Both the position numbers and the translations under genes were made by a program. Under the pieces are notes generated by a model. The model saw only the letters and a program-made list of their open reading frames with translations. It searched no databases and had not been told where the DNA came from. From NCBI RefSeq assembly GCF_014836765.1, contig NZ_JACSQG010000001.1, forward strand, positions 860,929 through 924,928: DNA of 64,000 nucleotides, written 5' to 3'. Shown one piece after another: positions 17,912 through 25,653 of this stretch (positions are counted from its first letter, which is position 1; the number at the start of each line of letters is the position of its first letter). Origin of the DNA: Serpens gallinarum. GTDB taxonomy: Bacteria > Pseudomonadota > Gammaproteobacteria > Pseudomonadales > Pseudomonadaceae.

Positions 17912-17933
17912 AAAGCCCGGCTCGCCGGGCTTT
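17912..17933 (-). terminator. terminator downstream of livF
   Basis: AAAGCCCGG (17912-17920) and CCGGGCTTT (17925-17933) form a 9-bp stem with a 4-base loop, 47 bp downstream of the livF stop on the minus strand, with an A/T-rich flank (TAATTA). It also insulates the lemA promoter region. Confidence 0.7.
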
Positions 17934-17979
17934 GGTTTATTCGTATCGGCAAGATGTCTTGCCGGCATACAGAGCGCAG

Positions 17980-18681
17980 TCAACCGCCCAGATACGCATC
18001 GCGAACCTTGGGGTCGTCGAGCAATTCCTCGCCAGTGCCCTGGGTGACAATGTGGCCGTTTTCCAGCACATAACCTCGGTCGGCGAGCTTGAGCGCCTGG
18101 TTGGCGTTCTGTTCGACCAGAAAAATGGTCACGCCGGCGCTGCGCAATTGCTCAATGATCTCAAAAATCTGCTGGATGATGATCGGCGCCAGGCCCAGCG
18201 AAGGTTCATCGAGTAGCAGCAGTTTGGGCTGGCTCATCAGTGCCCGTGCGATGGCGAGCATTTGTTGTTCGCCGCCGGACATGGTGCCACCGCGCTGGGT
18301 GAAGCGTTCCTTGAGGCGAGGAAACAGTTCCAGCACCCTATCCAACTGCTGCTGGTAGTCCTGCTTGGCCAGGTAATAGGCGCCCATCACCAGGTTTTCT
18401 TCCACCGTCAGGCGGGCAAAGATGTGACGTCCCTCGGGCACCACCGCAATGCTTTTGCGCATGATGTCGCAGGTGTCCTGGCCGACCAGTTCTTCATTCT
18501 CGTAACGAATGCTGCCGCTGGCGGCCCGCGGTGAGCCGCACAGCGTCATCAGCAAGGTGGATTTGCCGGCGCCGTTGGCGCCGATCAGGGTGACGATCTC
18601 GCCCCGTTGCACGGCCAGGCTGACCCCATGCAGCGCCTGGATCTTGCCGTAGAAGGTGGAAACATTATCGAACTGCAGCAT
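17980..18681 (-). CDS. livF: branched-chain amino acid ABC transporter ATP-binding protein LivF (BraG)
   Basis: This 233-residue ABC ATPase is one of the two that power leucine, isoleucine and valine uptake. It has Walker A GANGAGKST, the Q-loop region, the ABC signature LSGGEQQ as MSGGEQQMLAIARALM, Walker B LLLLDEPSLGLAP and the switch His in FLVEQN. Glu of DEPSLGL is intact, so catalysis is expected. Its ATG at 18681 shares its first base with the last base of the livG stop region, and the genes are translationally coupled. It is the last gene of the bra operon and is followed by a terminator. Confidence 0.95.
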   Translation of the reverse strand: MLQFDNVSTFYGKIQALHGVSLAVQRGEIVTLIGANGAGKSTLLMTLCGSPRAASGSIRYENEELVGQDTCDIMRKSIAVVPEGRHIFARLTVEENLVMGAYYLAKQDYQQQLDRVLELFPRLKERFTQRGGTMSGGEQQMLAIARALMSQPKLLLLDEPSLGLAPIIIQQIFEIIEQLRSAGVTIFLVEQNANQALKLADRGYVLENGHIVTQGTGEELLDDPKVRDAYLGG

Positions 18682-19448
18682 CAGGTTTCCCCCAGGTAGG
18701 CTTTGATCACATCCGGGTTGCTGCGGATCTGCTCCGGCGTGCCCTCGGCCAGGGGCGCACCCTGGTTGATCACGACAATGTGGTCGGAAATACTCATCAC
18801 CAGCTTCATGTCATGCTCGATCAGCAATACGGTGACGCCATGTTCGTCCCGTAGCTGGCCAATCAAGGCCTTGAGGCCTTCAGTTTCTCGTGGGTTGAGG
18901 CCGGCGGCGGGTTCATCGAGCATCAGCAAGCGCGGACGGGTCATCATGCAACGGGCGATTTCCAGACGTCGCTGCTGGCCATAGGCGAGAGTGCCGGCCG
19001 GGCGGTTGGCGACCTCAGTGAGGTTGACCCGTTCCAGCCATTCAGCGGCGTGGCGCATGGCTTCCTGTTCACTCTTTCGATACCCGGGCGTTTTGAACAG
19101 GCCGGCGAAGAAGTTGGTGTTGATGTGTTGATGCTGGGCCACCAGCAAGTTTTCTACCGCGGTCATCTCCTTGAACAGGCGCACGTTCTGGAACGTTCGG
19201 ACCACGCCTTTGCAGGCAATCCTGTGGCCAGGCAAGCCTTGGATGGGGTCGCCATCGAGCAGGATTTCCCCCGCGGTAGGCTGATAGAAACCGTTGAGGC
19301 AATTGAACACCGTGGTCTTGCCGGCCCCATTGGGGCCGATCATCGACACCACCTGTTGTTCCTTGACGGTCAGGTTCACCCCGTTGACCGCCAATAGCCC
19401 GCCAAAGCGCATGCACAGGCCGCTGACCTCGAGAATTGCGCGGCTCAT
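18681..19448 (-). CDS. livG: branched-chain amino acid ABC transporter ATP-binding protein LivG (BraF)
   Basis: This 255-residue ABC ATPase partners LivF. Walker A is GPNGAGKTT, the signature is [15 protein letters not shown] (the LSYGQQR variant usual for LivG), Walker B is [16 protein letters not shown] and the switch region is [12 protein letters not shown]. The insert after the signature and the C-terminal [20 protein letters not shown] tail are typical of LivG. It overlaps livM by 4 bases (start 19448, livM stop 19445-19447). Confidence 0.95.
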   Translation of the reverse strand: MSRAILEVSGLCMRFGGLLAVNGVNLTVKEQQVVSMIGPNGAGKTTVFNCLNGFYQPTAGEILLDGDPIQGLPGHRIACKGVVRTFQNVRLFKEMTAVENLLVAQHQHINTNFFAGLFKTPGYRKSEQEAMRHAAEWLERVNLTEVANRPAGTLAYGQQRRLEIARCMMTRPRLLMLDEPAAGLNPRETEGLKALIGQLRDEHGVTVLLIEHDMKLVMSISDHIVVINQGAPLAEGTPEQIRSNPDVIKAYLGET

Positions 19449-20698
19449 GGCTTCAGCTCCAGGTGCGGCCGCTGCATGGGCAGCAGACCCTGTGGGCGCC
19501 AGATCATCATCACGATCATGGTCAGGCCGAAGATTAGCATGCGGTACTCGTTGAACCCGCGCATTTCCTGCAGCAACACCATGACCACGGCGGCAAAGAT
19601 GATGCCCAGCTGCGAGCCCATGCCGCCCAACACGACAATGGCAAGGATCATGGCCGACTCGATGAAGCTGAAGGACTCCGGTGTCACCAGCCCCTGGCGC
19701 GCGGCGAAGAAGCTGCCCGCGAACCCGGCGAAGGTGGCGCCAAGGGTGAAGGCGGAAAGCTTCACTACGGTGGGATTGAGTCCGAGGGCACGACAGGCGA
19801 TTTCGTCTTCGCGTAGCGCTTCCCAGGCCCGGCCGATGGGCATGCGCATCAGCCGGTTGATGACGAACAAAGCCAACAGCACCAGCAGCAGGGCGATCAG
19901 GTAAAGGAAGATCACCTTGTGGGTGGAGTTGTACGCGAAGCCAAAGAACTCGTGCAGGGTCTGCATGCCATCCGGCGCGCGGCGGTCGAAGGACAGGCCG
20001 AACAGCGTCGGTTTGGGAATCGAGCTGATACCGTTGGGGCCGCCGGTGATACTGGTCAGGTTGCGCAGCATGATGCGGATGATCTCGCCAAAGCCCAGGG
20101 TGACGATGGCCAGGTAGTCACCGCGCAAGCGCAGCACAGGAAAACCGAGCACGCAGCCGAAGGTGGCGGCCATCAGCCCGGCAATCGGCAGTGCGGTCCA
20201 GAAGCCGAAGCCGGCGTATTCAGCGAGCAGTGCATAGGTATAGGCACCCACCGCGTAGAAGCCGACATAACCGAGATCGAGCAACCCCGCCAGCCCGACG
20301 ACGATGTTCAAGCCGATGGCCAGCATCACGTAGATGAGAATAAGCGTGGCGATGTCCACTGCCGCCCGCGAACCGAAGAACGGCCAGACCAGCGCGACCA
20401 CCACCAGCAGCATAATGATCCAGCGCTGGGTCGAGGGCAAAGTCAGACGGTGCGTGACGCTGCTTGGCATGGACGGCAGCAACGCCGTGAATCGGCCGCT
20501 GCCGGGCAAACGGTCGCGAAACAACTGCCAGACGAACACCAGCGCGGCGGCGATGGCAATGGTCCACAGGGTGCGGGGCGAGGCGCCTTCGACCTGCAAA
20601 CCGATGCCGATTACGCTGAGCTTGAGGCCGAGAAGGGGGTAGGAAATCAGCAGCAGGAGCACGGTGCTGAAGATTGCGGTCTTGAGGTTCCGACTCAT
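19445..20698 (-). CDS. livM: branched-chain amino acid ABC transporter permease LivM (BraE)
   Basis: This 417-residue inner-membrane permease is longer than LivH because of an N-terminal extension of about 110 residues with extra hydrophobic segments ([38 protein letters not shown]). The conserved core holds [22 protein letters not shown] and the coupling helix region [18 protein letters not shown], which contacts the ATPases. It overlaps livH and livG by 4 bases each, a strong sign of one transcript. The N-terminal extension matches what is known for Pseudomonas and E. coli LivM. Confidence 0.94.
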   Translation of the reverse strand: MSRNLKTAIFSTVLLLLISYPLLGLKLSVIGIGLQVEGASPRTLWTIAIAAALVFVWQLFRDRLPGSGRFTALLPSMPSSVTHRLTLPSTQRWIIMLLVVVALVWPFFGSRAAVDIATLILIYVMLAIGLNIVVGLAGLLDLGYVGFYAVGAYTYALLAEYAGFGFWTALPIAGLMAATFGCVLGFPVLRLRGDYLAIVTLGFGEIIRIMLRNLTSITGGPNGISSIPKPTLFGLSFDRRAPDGMQTLHEFFGFAYNSTHKVIFLYLIALLLVLLALFVINRLMRMPIGRAWEALREDEIACRALGLNPTVVKLSAFTLGATFAGFAGSFFAARQGLVTPESFSFIESAMILAIVVLGGMGSQLGIIFAAVVMVLLQEMRGFNEYRMLIFGLTMIVMMIWRPQGLLPMQRPHLELKP

Positions 20699-21618
20699 AC
20701 CTTTTCCACCTCCGGACGGCCGAGAATCCCGGTCGGACGGAACAGCAGCACCAGCACCAGCAGGCTGAAGGCCACCACGTCTTTGTATTGATCGCCAAAG
20801 ATATCGGCGCCAATGGCTTCCGCCACACCCAGTACCAGGCCGCCCAGTACCGCACCGGGAATGCTGCCGATACCGCCGAGTACCGCGGCGGTGAAGGCTT
20901 TGATCCCAGCGAGGAAGCCCAGATAGGGGTTGATTACCCCGTATTGCATGCCCAGCAGTACGCCTGCCACGGCGGCCAGGGCAGCGCCGATCACAAAGGT
21001 CAGGGCAATGATGTTGTTGGTGTTGATGCCCAGCAGGTTGGCCATTTTCAGGTCTTCGGCGCAGGCGCGACAGGCGCGACCCAAGCGTGATCGGGAAATG
21101 AACAGGGTCAGGCCGAGCATGGCCAGGAAGGTGACGACGAAAATCAGCACCTGCATGTAGGAAATGGTCACCCCGCTCATGGTGCTTTCGCCGAACACGA
21201 AATTGCCGGGCAGCAGGTTGGGGATGGCCTTGTCCTTGGAGTCTTGCGAGAGCATCACGGCGTTTTGCAGGAAAATCGACATGCCAATGGCCGAGATCAG
21301 CGGGATCAGCCGATTGCCGCCACGCAGGGGACGGTAGGCGACCCGTTCGATGCTGTAGCCGAACGCGCTGGTGACGATCATGCTGGCGGCAAAGGCGACG
21401 ACCATGATCAGCATCAAGCTGTCGATGCCGGCCATGGCCAGCAGGGTAATAGCGATGAAGGCGATGTACGAGCCGATCATGTACACCTCGCCGTGGGCGA
21501 AGTTGATCATGCCGATAATGCCGTAAACCATGGTGTAGCCAATGGCGATCAGCGCATAGGTGCTGCCGATGGTCAGGCCGTTCACCAACTGTTGCAGGTA
21601 GTGATAAATCTCAGGCAT
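20695..21618 (-). CDS. livH: branched-chain amino acid ABC transporter permease LivH (BraD)
   Basis: This 307-residue inner-membrane permease has about eight helices. It begins [21 protein letters not shown] and contains [20 protein letters not shown], a motif shared by LivH proteins, and the ATPase-contact loop [21 protein letters not shown]. It pairs with LivM to form the channel. It is separated from braC by about 108 bp with a strong hairpin, so transporter core genes are probably expressed at a lower level than the binding protein. Confidence 0.95.
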   Translation of the reverse strand: MPEIYHYLQQLVNGLTIGSTYALIAIGYTMVYGIIGMINFAHGEVYMIGSYIAFIAITLLAMAGIDSLMLIMVVAFAASMIVTSAFGYSIERVAYRPLRGGNRLIPLISAIGMSIFLQNAVMLSQDSKDKAIPNLLPGNFVFGESTMSGVTISYMQVLIFVVTFLAMLGLTLFISRSRLGRACRACAEDLKMANLLGINTNNIIALTFVIGAALAAVAGVLLGMQYGVINPYLGFLAGIKAFTAAVLGGIGSIPGAVLGGLVLGVAEAIGADIFGDQYKDVVAFSLLVLVLLFRPTGILGRPEVEKV

Positions 21619-21687
21619 TTACCTGTCTCCTCGGGTACGCGCCGGCACCGCCCGGTGGACGGCCAATGCCTCGGGATACTCGGATAA

Positions 21688-21716
21688 AAGCCCCCGCGGG
21701 TATGCGGCGGGGGCTT
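21688..21716 (-). terminator. intercistronic terminator or attenuator between braC and livH
   Basis: AAGCCCCCGC (21688-21697) and GCGGGGGCTT (21707-21716) make a 10-bp GC-rich stem. On the minus strand it is followed by TTTTATCC. It lies 11 bp downstream of braC, so it should end part of the transcripts and reduce livHMGF expression relative to braC. Confidence 0.8.
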
Positions 21717-21726
21717 GCGCGGCAGG

Positions 21727-22848
21727 TTATTGAGCTTCGGTCTTGGTTCCGTCCTGATGCCACTCATAGACGACGAAGCTGAAGTCCTTCAGGTCGCCCT
21801 TCTCGTCGAAGGCCAGGGAGCCGGTGGGCGTGTCGAAGGTATTGGCGCGTAGCGCGGCGGCGACTTTCTCGGTGTCGGTGCTGCCGGCTTTCTCGATGCC
21901 CTCGGCGATCACTTGTACCGCGGCATAGGCCGGAAACACGAACGGACCGCTGGGGTCCTGCTTCTTGGCCTTGAACGCCTCGACCAATGCCTGGTTCTTC
22001 GGGTCCTGGTCGAATGAGCGCGGCAGGGTGACCAGCATGCCTTCGGAGGCCGGGCCGGCGATGGCGGAAATTTCCTTATTGCCGACACCTTCGGGACCCA
22101 TGAAGCGTGCAGTCAGGCCCTTTTCCTTGGCTTGGCGCAGCAGCAGGCCGAGTTCGGGGTGGTAACCGCCGTAATAAACGAAATCGACGTTGGCGCGCTT
22201 GAGCTTGGCGATCAGCGCGGAGAAGTCCTTGTCGCCGGCGTTGATGCCTTCGAAGGCGACGACATTGATGCCTTTTTCCTTCAAGGTGTCGCGCACCGCC
22301 GTGGCGATGCCTTCGCCGTACTGCTGTTTGTCATGCACGACCGCAACAGCCTTGGGTTTGACGTGATCGGCAATGTAGTTGCCAGCAGTCGGGCCCTGCA
22401 TGTTATCCAAACCGATGGTGCGGAAAATCAGCTCGTAGCCACGCGCGGTGATGTCCGGGCTGGTGGATGCCGCCGTGATCATCAGGATGCCTTCGTCCTC
22501 ATAGATATCGGAGGCCGGCTGGGTCGAGCTGGAACACAGGTGGCCGACTACGAAGGAAATGCCATCGTTGACGATCTTGTTGGCCACCGCCACGGCCTGT
22601 TTCGGGTCGCACGCGTCGTCGTAGACCACGCCCTCGAGCTGGGCGCCGTCTACACCACCGGCCTTGTTGATCTGCTCGATGGCCATGTTGGCGCCAACGA
22701 ACTGCATTTCGCCGTACTGCGCCACGGCACCGGTCACCGGGCCGGCAAGGGCGATCTTGATGGTGTCCGCGGCCATCGAGTAACTGGCGCAACCGGCCAG
22801 GGCAATGGCAGAGAACAGTTTGCACAGGTGTTGGGTCGTATTGGTCAT
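21727..22848 (-). CDS. braC: branched-chain amino acid-binding periplasmic protein BraC
   Basis: This 373-residue precursor of the periplasmic Leu/Ile/Val(Ala/Thr)-binding protein has a signal peptide of about 26 residues ending [17 protein letters not shown] Leu-binding (peripla_BP_6) fold follows with [50 protein letters not shown] and [19 protein letters not shown]. Length and sequence agree with my memory of P. aeruginosa BraC (373 residues). I chose the ATG at 22848 because GAGTGGA lies upstream, while the in-frame ATG six codons earlier has no SD. It is the first gene of the leftward bra operon. Confidence 0.95.
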   Translation of the reverse strand: MTNTTQHLCKLFSAIALAGCASYSMAADTIKIALAGPVTGAVAQYGEMQFVGANMAIEQINKAGGVDGAQLEGVVYDDACDPKQAVAVANKIVNDGISFVVGHLCSSSTQPASDIYEDEGILMITAASTSPDITARGYELIFRTIGLDNMQGPTAGNYIADHVKPKAVAVVHDKQQYGEGIATAVRDTLKEKGINVVAFEGINAGDKDFSALIAKLKRANVDFVYYGGYHPELGLLLRQAKEKGLTARFMGPEGVGNKEISAIAGPASEGMLVTLPRSFDQDPKNQALVEAFKAKKQDPSGPFVFPAYAAVQVIAEGIEKAGSTDTEKVAAALRANTFDTPTGSLAFDEKGDLKDFSFVVYEWHQDGTKTEAQ

Positions 22849-23121
22849 GATGTCCACTCGTCTCATTGTTGTTGTATCCCGGACGGGGAGCCCGGGCGAT
22901 TGGCGTACTGGATTCCAAACCGTATCGAACTCAGTGTAGAGCGCTGTTTGATCGCTTGGAAAGCCGGCGGGGGTGAATCCCGAGAACCTGTCGCCAAATC
23001 GCAGCGATAGGCGCCTGATGAGTTGTCCCGATCCCTCTGCTGGCCATTAACCGGAGTCAGGTGTTGTGTTGCCGGCGAGGGCGTTATCATATTCGGCCCA
23101 ACGCAACCGGTAGTTCTGTTC

Positions 23122-23439
23122 ATGTCGCAATCACCAAGCACCCTTTATGCCAAGCTGCTGGGCGAAACTGCTTCCATCACGTGGCAGGAATTGCAGCCGT
23201 TCTTTGCCCGTGGCGCGTTGCTGTGGGTCAATGAAGGCCTTGATCTGATTGCCGTGGCCGAGGCGGTGGCGGAAAACCAGGCGAGCAAGGTTTCCGGCTG
23301 GCTGGCCGAAGGCTCGCTAGGCAAGGTCGAGGAAGAGCGCGCGAGCGATCTGCTGTCCCGTGATCCACAGCTCTGGGCGGTGGTCGTAGCCCCTTGGGTA
23401 CTGGTGCAAGAAAAGGCAGAGCGCTCGGCGCTGCACTGA
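23122..23439 (+). CDS. DUF2288 family protein
   Basis: This 105-residue soluble protein of unknown function starts MSQSPSTLYAKLLGETASIT. The conserved part is LYAKLLGETASITWQELQPFFARGALLWV and the C-terminal DPQLWAVVVAPWVLVQE, which match my memory of the DUF2288 family. It is alpha-helical with conserved Trp residues (W at 21, 35, 58, 83 and 90 approximately). It stands in the same direction as the next small gene, 51 bp upstream of it. No signal peptide or metal motif is visible. Confidence 0.75.
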   Translation: MSQSPSTLYAKLLGETASITWQELQPFFARGALLWVNEGLDLIAVAEAVAENQASKVSGWLAEGSLGKVEEERASDLLSRDPQLWAVVVAPWVLVQEKAERSALH

Positions 23440-23490
23440 AACGGCTCAAAACAACTAAGCTGAGCGTTGCTGTTCAACAGGTACGCCCAC

Positions 23491-23853
23491 ATGTTCGAGC
23501 CCGGACACCTTCACCGCGCCAGCCTGCCTGGTGATGAGCCGTGTTATGCCATTGATCTTTATTACGAGGTGCGCAGCGATCCCGTTGAAGGCAAGGTGCT
23601 TGAGCTGCGCATGAGTGGCGTGGTGGAGAAGCGGCCTTTCGAGGAACGTTTTACCCTGCACCGTGACACCGCGTTCAACTTTGCCAGCGTTGCCTCCCGA
23701 CTTGCCTCGCGTCATGGCCTGCCTTCCGAGCAAGGACTGATCCTGACGCACCACGATGAATATGACCGAATGTTCGACGATATTCGCGAAAAGCTGGAAA
23801 CGCAGGCCGGTGATCCAATCAATCTGGATCATGTGGAGAAAGATCGTCCGTAG
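23491..23853 (+). CDS. DUF5064 family protein
   Basis: This 120-residue protein begins MFEPGHLHRASLPGDEPCYA, the usual start of DUF5064 proteins, which are largely restricted to Pseudomonas. It appears as a small alpha/beta protein with a conserved region YEVRSDPVEGKVLELRMSG. An in-frame TTG 8 codons upstream exists, but homologues start at MFxPG. The function is unknown. It is followed after 96 bp by the reductase gene. Confidence 0.75.
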   Translation: MFEPGHLHRASLPGDEPCYAIDLYYEVRSDPVEGKVLELRMSGVVEKRPFEERFTLHRDTAFNFASVASRLASRHGLPSEQGLILTHHDEYDRMFDDIREKLETQAGDPINLDHVEKDRP

Positions 23854-23949
23854 GCAGTTTTTGATCGTCGGGAAAGGCGGAGCGTCGGCCAATTTCGACC
23901 AGTGTACCGCCTGTTAGGATGCCACTCTTTTTTTGCCCTGGAGCCAGGT

Positions 23950-24837
23950 ATGCAGCCTTTGCCTTCCCTCGCCTTCGCCGGTATCGGCCTGATGGGTCTG
24001 CCAATGACCCGACGCCTGTTGGCCGCCGGCTATCCGTTGTCTGTCTGGAACCGCTCGGCGGACAAGTGCGCGCCGCTTGTGGAGCTGGGTGCCCGTGCAA
24101 CGCCGCGACCGGCTGATCTATGCAGCGATGCCGAGATCGTCATGCTCTGCCTGGCCGACACGGCGGCGGTGAGAGACGTGGTGTTCGGCGAGGGCGGCAT
24201 CGTCGAGGGTGCGCGCGTCGGTCAACTGCTGGTGGATTTTTCCAGCCTGGAACCAGCGGCAACCCGCGAAATGGCCGCCGAGTTGGAAGCGCGTACCGGC
24301 ATGCGCTGGATCGATGCGCCGGTATCGGGCGGCACCCCCGGCGCCGAGGCCGGTACGCTGGCAATCATGGCCGGCGGGGATGCCGCGGATATCGAGCGAG
24401 TGCGCCCGGTGTTGGCCCACTTGGGCCAGCGTCTGACGCGCATGGGCGAGGTCGGCGCGGGCCAGGTCACCAAGGTGTGCAACCAGATGATTGTCGCCTG
24501 CAATGCATTGGTGATTGCCGAGGTGGTGGCGCTGGCTGAGCGCGCCGGGGTAGATGCCAGCTTGATTGCGCCGGCGTTGGCCGGTGGTTTTGCCGATTCC
24601 AAGCCGTTGCAGATCCTTGCACCGCAAATGGCTGAAAGTCGCTTTGACCCGATCAAGTGGCATGTGCGCACCTTGCTCAAGGATGTGGATACCGCAGTGA
24701 AACTGTCCCGCGAGCAGGGCAGTGCCACGCCGATGAGTGGCCTGGCCGCCCAATTGATGCGATTGCATGGCAGTCAGGGTCACCTTGCGCAAGACCCGGC
24801 GACGCTGGTGCAGATGTATCGCGAGGAGCAAAAATGA
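23950..24837 (+). CDS. NAD(P)-dependent oxidoreductase of the 3-hydroxyisobutyrate / tartronate semialdehyde reductase family
   Basis: This 295-residue beta-hydroxyacid dehydrogenase has an N-terminal Rossmann motif IGLMGLPMTRRLLAAG (GxGxxG variant). The substrate-binding signature is FSSLEPAATREMAAEL, with DAPVSGGTPGAEAGTLAIMAGG. The catalytic Lys lies in the TKVCNQMI segment. The SD GGAG is 6 bases from the ATG. The stop overlaps the start of the isomerase gene by ATGA. Pairing with a hydroxypyruvate isomerase-like protein suggests glyoxylate/tartronate semialdehyde metabolism (GlxR role), but 3-hydroxyisobutyrate dehydrogenase activity in valine breakdown is equally allowed by sequence. 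Confidence 0.85.
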   Translation: MQPLPSLAFAGIGLMGLPMTRRLLAAGYPLSVWNRSADKCAPLVELGARATPRPADLCSDAEIVMLCLADTAAVRDVVFGEGGIVEGARVGQLLVDFSSLEPAATREMAAELEARTGMRWIDAPVSGGTPGAEAGTLAIMAGGDAADIERVRPVLAHLGQRLTRMGEVGAGQVTKVCNQMIVACNALVIAEVVALAERAGVDASLIAPALAGGFADSKPLQILAPQMAESRFDPIKWHVRTLLKDVDTAVKLSREQGSATPMSGLAAQLMRLHGSQGHLAQDPATLVQMYREEQK

Positions 24838-25622
24838 AAATCGCCGCCAATCTTTCCTTACTGTTTACCGAGTTACCGTTGATCGACCGTATTCGCGGCG
24901 CAAGTGTAGCGGGCTTCGATGGGGTAGAAATCCAGTTTCCCTACGAGCTGCCTGCCATACGCCTCAAAGAGGAGCTGGAGCGAGCCGGCCTGCCCTTGGT
25001 GTTGATCAACTTGCCGGCTGGCGATTTCATGCAGGGTGGTGCGGGGTTGGCTGGCGTGCCGCAGCGCCAGGGCGAATTCGATGCTGCGCTGGAAGGAGCC
25101 TTGAGCTATGCGGCCATGGTACGGCCACGCTGCGTGAACCTGCTGGCCGGGCGCCTGGCGGAGGGTGTCAGTCGTGGCGAGGCGATGCGCACCTTGGTCG
25201 GCAACGTGCAAAAGAGCGCCGAGGCGTTCGATGCGCTGGGGATTCGCGTGTTGGCCGAGGCGATTAACCCATTGGACATGCCGGGCTTCCTTATCAACAC
25301 GCCTGAGCACCTCGATGAGCTGTTACGTGCGGTGGATCATCCCAACTTTGCGGCCCAGCTGGATTTCTATCATATGGCCCGTCAGGGCGTGGACCTGCCC
25401 CTGGCCATCGAACGGCTGGCCGGGCGTATCGGCCATGTGCAATTTGCCGACTGCCCGGGCCGCGGGGCGCCGGGTAGTGGTCGCGTAGATTTCGCCGCCG
25501 CATTGGCGGCGCTCGAGCGCAGTGGTTATCAGGGGTGGCTGGCGGCTGAGTACGTGCCGGCAGACGCGGGTACTTGCGCCGATCTTGACTGGTTGTTGCG
25601 CTGGCGGCAGAAGGCGTTCTAG
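24834..25622 (+). CDS. hydroxypyruvate isomerase-like TIM barrel protein (Hyi family)
   Basis: This 262-residue xylose-isomerase-like TIM barrel has the N-terminal strand MKIAANLSLLFTELPLIDRI, the region GFDGVEIQFPYE with a metal/acid-base Glu, AEAINPLDMPGFL, QLDFYHMARQG and the C-terminal GWLAAEYVP. The Glu and Asp/His residues in these segments would bind a divalent metal. Hyi interconverts hydroxypyruvate and tartronate semialdehyde. The start is fixed by the ATGA overlap with the upstream reductase. No glyoxylate carboligase gene (gcl) is in the window, so a complete glyoxylate pathway is not shown here. Confidence 0.85.
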   Translation: MKIAANLSLLFTELPLIDRIRGASVAGFDGVEIQFPYELPAIRLKEELERAGLPLVLINLPAGDFMQGGAGLAGVPQRQGEFDAALEGALSYAAMVRPRCVNLLAGRLAEGVSRGEAMRTLVGNVQKSAEAFDALGIRVLAEAINPLDMPGFLINTPEHLDELLRAVDHPNFAAQLDFYHMARQGVDLPLAIERLAGRIGHVQFADCPGRGAPGSGRVDFAAALAALERSGYQGWLAAEYVPADAGTCADLDWLLRWRQKAF

Positions 25623-25653
25623 CGATTCCGCACAGATGTGGCTGAAGCGCTTG

